This document shows positions 33,882 through 47,301 of a stretch of DNA of 64,000 bases, one piece after another (the stretch's first letter is position 1; each line of letters starts with the position of its first letter). The stretch spans positions 9,169,758 through 9,233,757 of the forward strand of contig NC_069134.1 in assembly GCF_026914265.1 (NCBI RefSeq), read 5' to 3'. Origin of the DNA: Mya arenaria (taxonomy: Eukaryota; Mollusca; Bivalvia; Myida; Myidae). Made by a program: the position numbers and the translations under genes. The notes below the pieces were generated by a model. It was not told the origin of the DNA. It was given only the letters and a program-made list of their open reading frames with translations, and did not search any database.

Positions 33882-36800
33882 GTCTGGTGAGTGGTTTGTA
33901 TATTGTTCTGTTGGGCAGTACTGTATTCTGGTGAGTGTTTCGTAGATTATTCTGTTGCGCAGTGCTGTATTCTGGTGATTTTTTGTATATTGTTCTGTTG
34001 TGCAGCGCTGTATTCTGGTGAGCGTTTTATTTATTATTCTATTGGGCAGTTCTGTATTTTGGTGAGTGGTTTGTTTGTTGTCCTGTTGGGCAGTGCTGTA
34101 TCCTGGTGAGTGGTTTGAATGTTGTTCTGTTGGGCAGTGCTGTATCCTGGTGAGTGGTTTGTTTGTTGTCCTGTTGGGCAGTGCTGTATCCTGGTGAGTG
34201 GTTTGTTTGTTGTTCTGTTGGGCAGTGCTGTATTCTGGTGAGTGGTTTGTATGTTGTCCTGTTGGGCAGTGTTGTATTCTGGTGAGTGGTTTGTTTGTTG
34301 TTATGTTGGGCAGTGCTGTATCCTGGTGAGTGGTTTGTATTCTGGTGAGTGTTTTTATATAGTTCTTTTGGCCAGTGCTGTATTCTGTTGAATGGGTTTT
34401 TTTGTATTCTGTTCTGTTGGGCAGAGCTGTATTCTGTTGAATGATTTGTGTATTGTTATGTTGGGCAGTGTTGTATTCTGGTGAGTATTTTGTGTATTGT
34501 TATGTTGGGCAGTGTTGTATTCTGGTGAGTATTTTGTGTATTGTTATGTTGGGCAGTGTTGTATTCTGGTGAGTATTTTGTGTATTGTTCTGTTGGGCAG
34601 TGTTGTATTCTGGTGAGTATTTTGTGTATTGTTCTGTTGGGCAGTGTTGTATTCTGGTGAATATTTTGTGTATTGTTATGTTGGGCAGTGTTGTATTCTG
34701 GTGAGTATTTTGTGTATTGTTCTGTTGGGCAGTGTTGTATTCTGGTGAGTATTTTGTGTATTGTTATGTTGGGCAGTGTTGTATTCTGGTGAGTATTTTG
34801 TGTATTGTTCTGTTGGGCAGTGCTGTATTCTGTTGAATGTTTTTTTTTGTATTCTGTTCTGTTGGGCAGAGCTGTATTCTGTTGAATGAATTGTGTATTG
34901 TTCTGTTGGGCAGTGTTGTATTCTGGTGAGTAGTTTGTGTATTGTTATGTTGGGCAGTGCTGTATTCTGGTGAGTATTTTGTGTATTGTTATGTTGGGCA
35001 TTGTTGTATTCTGGTGAGTATTTTGTGTATTGTTATGTTGGACAGTGTTGTATTCTGGTGAGTATTTTGTGTATTGCTATGTTGGGCATTGTTGTATTCT
35101 GGTGAGTATTTTGTGTATTGTTATGTTGGACAGTGTTGTATTCTGGTGAGTATTTTGTGTATTGTTATGTTGGACAGTGTTGTATTCTGGTGAGTATTTT
35201 GTGTATTGTTATGTTGGGCAGTGTTGTATTCTGGTGAGTAGTTTGTGTATTGTTATGTTGGACAGTGTTGTATTCTGGTGAGTATTTTGTGTATTGTTAT
35301 GTTGGACAGTGTTGTATTCTGGTGAGTATTTTGTGTATTGTTATGTTGGGCATTGTTGTATTCTGGTGAGTATTTTGTGTATTGTTATGTTGGGCAGTGT
35401 TGTATTCTGGTGAGTATTTTGTGTATTGTTCTGTTGGGCATTGTTGTATTCTGGTGAGTAGTTTGTGTATTGTTATGTTGGGCATTGTTGTATTCTGGTG
35501 AGTATTTTGTGTATTGTTATGTTGGGCAGTGTTGTATTCTGGTGAGTATTTTGTGTATTGTTCTGTTGGGCATTGTTGTATTCTGGTGAGTATTTTGTGT
35601 ATTGTTATGTTGGGCAGTGCTGTATTCTGGTGAGTATTTTGTGTATTGTTATGTTGGACAGTGTTGTATTCTGGTGAGTATTTTGTGTATTGTTATGTTG
35701 GGCATTGTTGTATTCTGGTGAGTATTTTGTGTATTGTTATGTTGGGCAGTGTTGTATTCTGGTGAGTATTTTGTGTATTGTTCTGTTGGGCATTGTTGTA
35801 TTGTGGTGAGTATTTTGTGTATTGTTATGTTGGGCAGTGTTGTATTCTGGTGAGTATTTTGTGTATTGTTATGTTGGGCAGTGTTGTATTCTGGTGAGTA
35901 GTTTGTGTATTGTTATGTTGGGCAGTGTTGTATTCTGGTGAGTATTTTGTGCATTGTTATGTTGGGCATTGTTGTATTCTGGTGAGTATTTTGTGTATTG
36001 TTATGTTGGACAGTGTTGTATTCTGGTGAGTATTTTGTGTATTGTTATGTTGGACAGTGTTGTATTCTGGTGAGTATTTTGTGTATTGTTATGTTGGACA
36101 GTGTTGTATTCTGGTGAGTAGTTTGTGTATTGTTATGTTGGGCATTGTTGTATTCTGGTGAGTATTTTGTGTATTGTTATGTTGGACAGTGTTGTATTCT
36201 GGTGAGTACTTTGTGTATTGTTATGTTGGACAGTGTTGTATTCTGGTGAGTATTTTGTGTATTGTTCTGTTGGGCAGTGTTGTATTCTGGTGAGTAGTTT
36301 GTGTATTGTTATGTTGGGCAGTGTTGTATTCTGGTGAGTAGTTTGTGTATTGTTATGTTGGGCAGTGTTGTATTCTGGTGAGTAGTTTGTGTATTGTTAT
36401 GTTGGACAGTGTTGTATTCTGGTGAGTATTTTGTGTATTGTTATGTTGGGCAGTGTTGTATTCTGGTGAGTATTTTGTGTATTGTTATGTTGGGCAGTGT
36501 TGTATTCTGGTGAGTAGTTTGTGTATTGTTATGTTGGGCATTGTTGTATTCTGGTGAGTATTTTGTGTATTGTTATGTTGGACAGTGTTGTATTCTGGTG
36601 AGTAGTTTGTGTATTGTTATGTTGGACAGTGTTGTATTCTGGTGAGTATTTTGTGTATTGTTATGTTGGGCATTGTTGTATTCTGGTGAGTATTTTGTGT
36701 ATTGTTATGTTGGACAGTGTTGTATTCTGGTGAGTATTTTGTGTATTGTTATGTTGGGCAGTGTTGTATTCTGGTGAGTAGTTTGTGTATTGTTATGTTG

Positions 36801-39800
36801 GGCATTGTTGTATTCTGGTGAGTATTTTGTGTATTGATATGTTGGGCAGTGTTGTATTCTGGTGAGTAGTTTGTGTATTGTTATGTTGGACAGTGTTGTA
36901 TTCTGGTGAGTATTTTGTGTATTGTTATGTTGGGCAGTGTTGTATTCTGGTGAGTAGTTTGTGTATTGTTATGTTGGGCAGTGTTGTATTCTGGTGAGTA
37001 TTTTGTGTATTGATATGTTGGGCAGTGTTGTATTCTGGTGAGTAGTTTGTGTATTGTTATGTTGGGCAGTGTTGTATTCTGGTGAGTATTTTGTGTATTG
37101 TTATGTTGGGCAGTGTTGTATTCTGGTGAGTATTTTGTGTATTGTTATGTTGGGCATTGTTGTATTCTGGTGAGTAGTTTGTGTATTGTTATGTTGGACA
37201 GTGTTGTATTCTGGTGAGTATTTTGTGTATTGTTATGTTGGGCATTGTTGTATTCTGGTGAGTATTTTGTGTATTGTTATGTTGGACAGTGTTGTATTCT
37301 GGTGAGTATTTTGTGTATTGTTATGTTGGACAGTGTTGTATTCTGTTGAGTATTTTGTGTATTGCTATGTTGGGCATTGTTGTATTCTGGTGAGTATTTT
37401 GTGTATTGTTATGTTGGGCATTGTTGTATTCTGGTGAGTATTTTGTGTATTGTTATGTTGGGCATTGTTGTATTCTGGTGAGTATTTTGTGTATTGTTCT
37501 GTTGGGCAGTGTTGTATTCTGGTGAGTATTTTGTGTATTGTTATGTTGGGCAGTGTTGTATTCTGGTGAGTATTTTGTGTATTGTTATGTTGGGCAGTGT
37601 TGTATTCTGGTGAGTATTTTGTGTATTGTTATGTTGGGCATTGCTGTATTCTGGTGAGTATTTTGTGTATTGTTATGTTGGGCATTGTTGTATTCTGGTG
37701 AGTATTTTGTGTATTGTTATGTTGGGCAGTGTTGTATTCTGGTGAGTATTTTGTGTATTGTTATGTTGGGCATTGTTGTATTCTGGTGAGTAGTTTGTGT
37801 ATTGTTATGTTGGGCATTGTTGTATTCTGGTGAGTATTTTGTGTATTGTTATGTTGGGCAGTGTTGTATTCTGGTGAGTAGTTTGTGTATTGTTATGTTG
37901 GACAGTGTTGTATTCTGGTGAGTAGTTTGTGTATTGTTATGTTGGGCAGTGCTGTATTCTGGTGAGTAGTTTGTGTATTGTTATGTTGGGCATTGTTGTA
38001 TTCTGGTGAGTATTTTGTGTATTGTTATGTTGGGCATTGTTGTATTCTGGTGAGTATTTTGTGTATTGTTATGTTGGGCATTGTTGTATTCTGGTGAGTA
38101 GTTTGTGTATTGTTATGTTGGGCATTGTTGTATTCTGGTGAGTAGTTTGTGTATTGTTCTGTTGGACAGTGTTGTATTCTGGTGAGTATTTTGTGTATTG
38201 TTCTGTTGGGCAGTGTTGTATTCTGGTGAGTATTTTGTGTATTGTTATGTTGGACAGTGTTGTATTCTGGTGAGTAGTTTGTGTATTGTTATGTTGGACA
38301 GTGTTGTATTCTGGTGAGTAGTTTGTGTATTGTTATGTTGGACAGTGTTGTATTCTGGTGAGTAGTTTGTGTATTGTTATGTTGGGCAGTGCTGTATTCT
38401 GGTGAGTAGTTTGTGTATTGCTATGTTGGACATTGTTGTATTCTGGTGAGTATTTTGTGTATTGTTATGTTGGACAGTGTTGTATTCTGGTGAGTATTTT
38501 GTGTATTGTTATGTTGGACAGTGTTGTATTCTGGTGAGTAGTTTGTGTATTGTTATGTTGGGCAGTGTTGTATTCTGGTGAGTAGTTTGTGTATTGTTAT
38601 GTTGGGCAGTGTTGTATTCTGGTGAGTATTTTGTGTATTGTTATGTTGGGCAGTGTTGTATTCTGGTGAGTAGTTTGTGTATTGTTATGTTGGGCAGTGT
38701 TGTATTCTGGTGAGTAGTTTGTGTATTGTTATGTTGGGCATTGTTGTATTCTGGTGAGTATTTTGTGTATTGTTATGTTGGACAGTGTTGTATTCTGGTG
38801 AGTATTTTGTGTATTGATATGTTGGGCAGTGTTGTATTCTGGTGAGTATTTTGTGTATTGTTATGTTGGGCAGTGTTGTATTCTGGTGAGTATTTTGTGT
38901 ATTGTTATGTTGGACATTGTTGTATTCTGGTGAGTAGTTTGTGTATTGTTATGTTGGACAGTGTTGTATTCTGGTGAGTAGTTTGTGTATTGTTATGTTG
39001 GACAGTGTTGTATTCTGGTGAGTAGTTTGTGTATTGTTATGTTGGGCATTGTTGTATTCTGGTGAGTAGTTTGTGTATTGTTATGTTGGGCATTGTTGTA
39101 TTCTGGTGAGTAGTTTGTGCATTGTTATGTTGGGCATTGTTGTATTCTGGTGAGTAGTTTGTGTATTGTTATGTTGGGCATTGTTGTATTCTGGTGAGTA
39201 GTTTGTGTATTGTTATGTTGGGCATTGTTGTATTCTGGTGAGTAGTTTGTGTATTGTTATGTTGGACAGTGTTGTATTCTGGTGAGTATTTTGTGTATTG
39301 TTATGTTGGGCAGTGTTGTATTCTGGTGAGTATTTTGTGTATTGCTATGTTGGGCAGTGTTGTATTCTGGTGAGTATTTTGTGTATTGTTATGTTGGGCA
39401 GTGCTGTATTCTGGTGAGTAGTTTGTGTATTGTTATGTTGGGCATTGTTGTATTCTGGTGAGTATTTTGTGCATTGTTATGTTGGGCATTGTTGTATTCT
39501 GGTGAGTATTTTGTGTATTGTTATGTTGGACAGTGTTGTATTCTGGTGAGTAGTTTGTGTATTGTTATGTTGGGCATTGTTGTATTCTGGTGAGTATTTT
39601 GTGTATTGTTATGTTGGGCATTGTTGTATTCTGGTGAGTATTTTGTGTATTGTTATGTTGGACAGTGTTGTATTCTGGTGAGTATTTTGTGTATTGTTAT
39701 GTTGGGCATTGTTGTATTCTGGTGAGTATTTTGTGTATTGTTATGTTGGGCAGTGTTGGATTCTGGTGAGTAGTTTGTGTATTGTTATGTTGGGCAGTGT

Positions 39801-42800
39801 TGTATTCTGGTGAGTAGTTTGTGTATTGTTATGTTGGGCAGTGTTGTATTCTGGTGAGTATTTTGTGTATTGTTATGTTGGGCAGTGTTGTATTCTGGTG
39901 AGTATTTTGTGTATTGTTATGTTGGGCAGTGTTGTATTCTGGTGAGTATTTTGTGTATTGTTCTGTTGGGCAGTGTTGTATTCTGGTGAGTATTTTGTGT
40001 ATTGTTCTGTTGGGCATTGTTGTATTCTGGTGAGTATTTTGTGTATTGTTATGTTGGGCAGTGTTGTATTCTGGTGAGTATTTTGTGTATTGTTATGTTG
40101 GGCAGTGTTGTATTCTGGTGAGTATTTTGTGTATTGTTATGTTGGACAGTGTTGTATTCTGGTGAGTATTTTGTGTATTGTTATGTTGGGCATTGCTGTA
40201 TTCTGGTGAGTATTTTGTGTATTGTTATGTTGGACAGTGTTGTATTCTGGTGAGTATTTTGTGTATTGTTATGTTGGGCATTGTTGTATTCTGGTGAGTA
40301 TTTTGTGTATTGTTCTGTTGGGCATTGTTGTATTCTGGTGAGTATTTTGTGTATTGTTCTGTTGGGCAGTGTTGTATTCTGGTGAGTATTTTGTGTATTG
40401 TTCTGTTGGGCAGTGTTGTATTCTGGTGAGTATTTTGTGTATTGTTCTGTTGGGCAGTGTTGTATTCTGGTGAGTATTTTGTGTATTGTTATGTTGGGCA
40501 GTGTTGTATTCTGGTGAGTATTTTGTGTATTGTTATGTTGGGCAGTGTTGTATTCTGGTGAGTATTTTGTGTATTGTTCTGTTGGGCAGTGTTGTATTCT
40601 GGTGAGTATTTTGTGTATTGTTATGTTGGGCAGTGTTGTATTCTGGTGAGTATTTTGTGTATTGTTCTGTTGGGCATTGTTGTATTCTGGTGAGTATTTT
40701 GTGTATTGTTATGTTGGGCAGTGTTGTATTCTGGTGAGTATTTTGTGTATTGTTATGTTGGACAGTGTTGTATTCTGGTGAGTATTTTATGTATTGTTCT
40801 GTTGGGCAGTGTTGTATTCTGGTGAGTAGTTTGTGTATTGTTCTGTTGGGCATTGTTGTATTCTGGTGAGTATTTTGTGTATTGTTATGTTGGGCAGTGT
40901 TGTATTCTGGTGAGTAGTTTGTGTATTGTTCTGTTGGGCAGTGTTGTATTCTGGTGAGTATTTTGTGTATTGTTCTGTTGGGCAGTGTTGTATTCTGGTG
41001 AGTATTTTGTGTATTGCTATGTTGGGCAGTGTTGTATTCTGGTGAGTATTTTGTGTATTGTTATGTTGGACATTGTTGTATTCTGGTGAGTAGTTTGTGT
41101 ATTGTTATGTTGGACAGTGTTGTATTCTGGTGAGTATTTTGTGTATTGCTATGTTGGGCAGTGTTGTATTCTGGTGAGTATTTTGTGTATTGCTATGTTG
41201 GGCAGTGTTGTATTCTGGTGAGTAGTTTGTGTATTGTTATGTTGGACAGTGTTGTATTCTGGTGAGTATTTTGTGTATTGTTATGTTGGGCAGTGTTGTA
41301 TTCTGGTGAGTAGTTTGTGTATTGTTCTGTTGGACAGTGTTGTATTCTGGTGAGTAGTTTGTGTATTGTTATGTTGGGCATTGTTGTATTCTGGTGAGTA
41401 GTTTGTGTATTGTTATGTTGGGCATTGTTGTATTCTGGTGAGTATTTTGTGTATTGTTATGTTGGGCATTGTTGTATTCTGGTGAGTAGTTTGTGTATTG
41501 TTATGTTGGGCATTGTTGTATTCTGGTGAGTATTTTGTGTATTGTTATGTTGGGCATTGTTGTATTCTGGTGAGTATTTTGTGTATTGCTATGTTGGGCA
41601 GTGTTGTATTCTGGTGAGTAGTTTGTGTATTGTTATGTTGGGCAGTGTTGTATTCTGGTGAGTATTTTGTGTATTGTTATGTTGGACAGTGTTGTATTCT
41701 GGTGAGTAGTTTGTGTATTGTTATGTTGGGCAGTGTTGTATTCTGGTGAGTAGTTTGTGTATTGTTATGTTGGGCAGTGTTGTATTCTGGTGAGTATTTT
41801 GTGTATTGTTATGTTGGGCATTGTTGTATTCTGGTGAGTATTTTGTGTATTGTTATGTTGGGCAGTGTTGTATTCTGGTGAGTATTTTGTGTATTGTTAT
41901 GTTGGGCAGTGTTGTATTCTGGTGTGTATTTTGTGTATTGTTATGTTGGGCAGTGTTGTATTCTGGTGAGTATTTTGTGTATTGTTATGTTGGACAGTGT
42001 TGTATTCTGGTGAGTAGTTTGTGTATTGTTATGTTGGACAGTGTTGTATTCTGGTGAGTATTTTGTGTATTGTTATGTTGGGCAGTGTTGTATTCTGGTG
42101 AGTATTTTGTGTATTGCTATGTTGGGCAGTGTTGTATTCTGGTGAGTATTTTGTGTATTGTTATGTTGGGCAGTGTTGTATTCTGGTGAGTAGTTTGTGT
42201 ATTGTTATGTTGGGCAGTGTTGTATTCTGGTGAGTATTTTGTGTATTGTTCTGTTGGACAGTGTTGTATTCTGGTGAGTATTTTGTGTATTGTTCTGTTG
42301 GACATTGCTGTATTCTGGTGAGTATTTTGTGTATTGTTCTGTTGGGCATTGTTGTATTCTGGTGAGTATTTTGTGTATTGTTATGTTGGGCATTGTTGTA
42401 TTCTGGTGAGTAGTTTGTGTATTGTTATGTTGGGCATTGTTGTATTCTGGTGAGTATTTTGTGTATTGTTATGTTGGGCAGTGTTGTATTCTGGTGAGTA
42501 TTTTGTGTATTGTTATGTTGGACAGTGTTGTATTCTGGTGAGTATTTTGTGTATTGTTATGTTGGGCAGTGTTGTATTCTGGTGAGTATTTTGTGTATTG
42601 TTATGTTGGACAGTGTTGTATTCTGGTGAGTATTTTGTGTATTGTTATGTTGGACAGTGTTGTATTCTGGTGAGTATTTTGTGTATTGTTATGTTGGACA
42701 GTGTTGTATTCTGGTGAGTAGTTTGTGTATTGTTATGTTGGACAGTGTTGTATTCTGGTGAGTAGTTTGTGTATTGTTATGTTGGACAGTGTTGTATTCT

Positions 42801-45800
42801 GGTGAGTAGTTTGTGTATTGTTATGTTGGACAGTGTTGTATTCTGGTGAGTATTTTGTGTATTGTTATGTTGGGCAGTGTTGTATTCTGGTGAGTAGTTT
42901 GTGTATTGTTATGTTGGACAGTGTTGTATTCTGGTGAGTATTTTGTGTATTGTTATGTTGGGCAGTGTTGTATTCTGGTGAGTATTTTGTGTATTGTTAT
43001 GTTGGACAGTGTTGTATTCTGGTGAGTAGTTTGTATATTGTTATGTTGGACAGTGTTGTATTCTGGTGAGTATTTTGTGTATTGTTATGTTGGGCATTGT
43101 TGTATTCTGGTGAGTAGTTTGTGTATTGTTATGTTGGGCAGTGTTGTATTCTGGTGAGTATTTTGTGTATTGTTATGTTGGGCAGTGTTGTATTCTGGTG
43201 AGTATTTTGTGTATTGTTATGTTGGGCAGTGTTGTATTCTGGTGAGTATTTTGTGTATTGTTATGTTGGGCAGTGTTGTATTCTGGTGAGTATTTTGTGT
43301 ATTGTTATGTTGGGCAGTGTTGTATTCTGGTGAGTATTTTGTGTATTGTTATGTTGGGCATTGTTGTATTCTGGTGAGTAGTTTGTGTATTGTTATGTTG
43401 GACATTGTTGTATTCTGGTGAGTAGTTTGTGTATTGTTATGTTGGGCAGTGTTGTATTCTGGTGAGTATTTTGTGTATTGTTATGTTGGGCAGTGTTGTA
43501 TTCTGGTGAGTATTTTGTGTATTGTTATGTTGGGCATTGTTGTATTCTGGTGAGTATTTTGTGTATTGTTATGTTGGGCAGTGTTGTATTCTGGTGAGTA
43601 GTTTGTGTATTGTTATGTTGGGCAGTGTTGTATTCTGGTGAGTATTTTGTGTATTGTTATGTTGGGCAGTGTTGTATTCTGGTGAGTATTTTGTGTATTG
43701 TTATGTTGGGCAGTGTTGTATTCTGGTGAGTAGTTTGTGTATTGTTATGTTGGGCAGTGTTGTATTCTGGTGAGTAGTTTGTGTATTGTTATGTTGGACA
43801 GTGTTGTATTCTGGTGAGTATTTTGTGTATTGTTATGTTGGACAGTGTTGTATTCTGGTGAGTATTTTGTGTATTGTTATGTTGGGCAGTGTTGTATTCT
43901 GGTGAGTATTTTGTGTATTGTTATGTTGGACAGTGTTGTATTCTGGTGAGTAGTTTGTATATTGTTATGTTGGACAGTGTTGTATTCTGGTGAGTATTTT
44001 GTGTATTGTTATGTTGGGCAGTGTTGTATTCTGGTGAGTAGTTTGTGTATTGTTATGTTGGGCAGTGTTGTATTCTGGTGAGTAGTTTGTGTATTGTTAT
44101 GTTGGGCAGTGTTGTATTCTGGTGAGTAGTTTGTGTATTGTTATGTTGGGCAGTGTTGTATTCTGGTGAGTATTTTGTGTATTGTTATGTTGGGCAGTGT
44201 TGTATTCTGGTGAGTATTTTGTGTATTGTTATGTTGGGCAGTGTTGTATTCTGGTGAGTATTTTGTGTATTGTTATGTTGGGCAGTGTTGTATTCTGGTG
44301 AGTATTTTGTGTATTGTTATGTTGGGCAGTGTTGTATTCTGGTGAGTAGTTTGTGTATTGTTATGTTGGGCATTGTTGTATTCTGGTGAGTAGTTTGTGT
44401 ATTGTTATGTTGGGCATTGTTGTATTCTGGTGAGTATTTTGTGTATTGTTATGTTGGGCAGTGTTGTATTCTGGTGAGTAGTTTGTGTATTGTTATGTTG
44501 GGCATTGTTGTATTCTGGTGAGTATTTTGTGTATTGTTATGTTGGGCATTGTTGTATTCTGGTGAGTATTTTGTGTATTGTTATGTTGGGCAGTGTTGTA
44601 TTCTGGTGAGTATTTTGTGTATTGTTATGTTGGGCAGTGTTGTATTCTGGTGAGTATTTTGTGTATTGTTATGTTGGGCAGTGTTGTATTCTGGTGAGTA
44701 TTTTGTGTATTGTTCTGTTGGGCAGTGTTGTATTCTGGTGAGTATTTTGTGTATTGTTATGTTGGGCATTGTTGTATTCTGGTGAGTAGTTTGTGTATTG
44801 TTATGTTGGGCAGTGTTGTATTCTGGTGAGTATTTTGTGTATTGTTATGTTGGACAGTGTTGTATTCTGGTGAGTATTTTGTGTATTGTTATGTTGGACA
44901 GTGTTGTATTCTGGTGAGTAGTTTGTGTATTGTTATGTTGGGCATTGTTGAATTCTGGTGAGTAGTTTGTGTATTGTTATGTTGGGCATTGTTGTATTCT
45001 GGTGAGTATTTTGTGTATTGTTATGTTGGGCAGTGTTGTATTCTGGTGAGTATTTTGTGTATTGTTATGTTGGGCATTGTTGTATTCTGGTGAGTAGTTT
45101 GTGTATTGTTATGTTGGGCATTGTTGTATTCTGGTGAGTATTTTGTGTATTGTTATGTTGGACAGTGTTGTATTCTGGTGAGTATTTTGTGTATTGTTAT
45201 GTTGGGCAGTGTTGTATTCTGGTGAGTATTTTGTGTATTGTTATGTTGGGCAGTGTTGTATTCTGGTGAGTATTTTGTGTATTGTTATGTTGGACAGTGT
45301 TGTATTCTGGTGAGTATTTTGTGTATTGTTATGTTGGACAGTGTTGTATTCTGGTGAGTAGTTTGTGTATTGTTCTGTTGGGCAGTGTTGTATTCTGGTG
45401 AGTATTTTGTGTATTGTTATGTTGGGCAGTGTTGTATTCTGGTGAGTATTTTGTGTATTGTTATGTTGGACAGTGCTGTATTCTGGTGAGTAGTTTGTGT
45501 ATTGTTATGTTGGACAGTGTTGTATTCTGGTGAGTAGTTTGTGTATTGTTATGTTGGGCAGTGCTGTATTCTGGTGAGTATTTTGTGTATTGTTATGTTG
45601 GACAGTGTTGTATTCTGGTGAGTATTTTGTGTATTGTTATGTTGGACAGTGTTGTATTCTGGTGAGTATTTTGTGTATTGTTATGTTGGACAGTGTTGTA
45701 TTCTGGTGAGTAGTTTGTGTATTGCTATGTTGGACAGTGTTGTATTCTGGTGAGTATTTTGTGTATTGTTATGTTGGACAGTGTTGTATTCTGGTGAGTA

Positions 45801-46190
45801 GTTTGTGTATTGTTATGTTGGGCATTGTTGTATTCTGGTGAGTAGTTTGTGTATTGTTATGTTGGACAGTGTTGTATTCTGGTGAGTAGTTTGTGTATTG
45901 CTATGTTGGGCAGTGTTGTATTCTGGTGAGTATTTTGTGTATTGTTATGTTGGGCAGTGTTGTATTCTGGTGAGTATTTTGTGTATTGTTATGTTGGGCA
46001 GTGTTGTATTCTGGTGAGTATTTTGTGTATTGTTATGTTGGGCAGTGTTGTATTCTGGTGAGTATTTTGTGTATTGTTATGTTGGGCAGTGTTGTATTCT
46101 GGTGAGTATTTTGTGTATTGCTATGTTGGGCAGTGTTGTATTCTGGTGAGTATTTTGTGTATTGTTATGTTGGGCATTGTTGTATTCTGT
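33882..46190 (+). repeat. 12.3-kb minisatellite, ~280 copies of 44 bp
   Basis: Uninterrupted head-to-tail array of a 44-bp unit, typically GTTGGGCAGTGTTGTATTCT followed by GGTGAGTATTTTGTGTATTGTTAT. Unit starts at 35521 and 35565 confirm the period. Units differ at a few fixed positions: GGCAG, GACAG or GGCAT; TATTTTG or TAGTTTG; TTATG, TTCTG or GCTATG. The left 900 bp are the most diverged and the interior is homogenised. The plus strand is nearly C-free. 44 is not a multiple of three, so open frames on the minus strand survive only where particular variants remove a TAA. There are no unique spacers, so it is not a CRISPR array. The function is unknown. Confidence 0.95.
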
Positions 46191-46194
46191 AGTG

Positions 46195-46690
46195 GTATGT
46201 TGTATGTTTCTTTGTTATAATGTAATTTGTTGATTATTTAATTACCTACAATACTTTATTTTCATCGCTGTTATCACGTGTTTATTGTAGGTTATTGGTT
46301 TGTCGTAATGTTGTTGTATATGTAATTTTTTTGTTATGTTATTTTGAGTTACATTGTGTTATGCCGTGAACGTCATGTCATAGCATAATGTGTTTTTATG
46401 TCATGGTGTGTCAAACAGTGCCACTTAATGTCATGCTAAGCAGCATTTTGTCATGTTATCTTATGTAAAGCAATGTTTTGTTATGTCATGTCTTATCAGA
46501 TAATGTGTTATCATTGTCCTGTTTTGTTGTGGTATGACATGCATGTTATGCCTTGTTAATGTTTGCCGTGCCATGTCATGTCCAATTTTGACATGTTACG
46601 GTATTATAATGTATGTCGTGTTATGTCATGACCTGTCATTTTAAATATATTATGATATGCTCTGCCATGTAATGTTATGTTCCGTAGCCA
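46195..46690. other. Degenerate TGTTATG/CATGT-rich flank
   Basis: About 500 bp after the array dense in TGTTATG, GTCATG and ATGTCATG words with no fixed period. It may be a fully decayed edge of the array or an older simple repeat. No gene seen. Confidence 0.45.
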
Positions 46691-47301
46691 TGGTAAAATA
46701 TAGCATGCAACTTATTTGAAGTCGACAGTTTCTTCAGATTACAACGTTTAAATATACAAATAGCTTAGCCAAAAGGAATATTAACGCAACCAAGACGGGA
46801 AGCAGCTCACACGGAGGAAAAGGTTACAGCAATTAGCAATTATAAATAAATAAATAATAATTATATTTAACAGTGAACTATATTCAACTGCTGATTTGAA
46901 TGTTCTGTAAGAAAATAAAACTAGCGCCATCAATGATAGCATCCTTTGTACAGACGTAATGCTACATTTACTGACTTGTTAAACATGACATTCAGAATGG
47001 AAAAACGTGTAAACGTGTTATTACTTGATTCATCACAGCAATTAGCGAATTATTTTAATCGAAATAGAGGTGTTTTGTATCCGCGTCCGATACAGTGTCT
47101 TGATTTATAGCCAATGTCCTCGGACAAGCCTAGCTGGGTCCCATTTCAATAAAGATCTAAAGGCAATCTTAGTTGCAAATTGATACCATCTTAGTGTTGT
47201 TTTTTGTCTATATAAGTGTGTCAAATACGGCAATGTATGTGTCCTATTTCATTTTGCAATATCAAATACGATTGTAAGTATGTAGGAAACCTATATTATA
47301 A
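46691..47301. other. Intergenic, no recognisable gene
   Basis: AT-rich spacer between the decayed array edge and the MITE at 47302. Nothing identifiable. Confidence 0.4.

Noticed and set aside
34381..46190. Open frames of 60-106 codons on both strands inside the 44-bp array, e.g. 40533-40853 minus
   Set aside because: They are produced by repeat variants that happen to remove TAA in a 44-bp unit. The frame rotates each unit, and there is no start context, signal peptide or codon bias.
33882..46190. CRISPR array
   Set aside because: There are no unique spacers: the whole 44-bp unit repeats head to tail in a eukaryotic genome with no cas genes.
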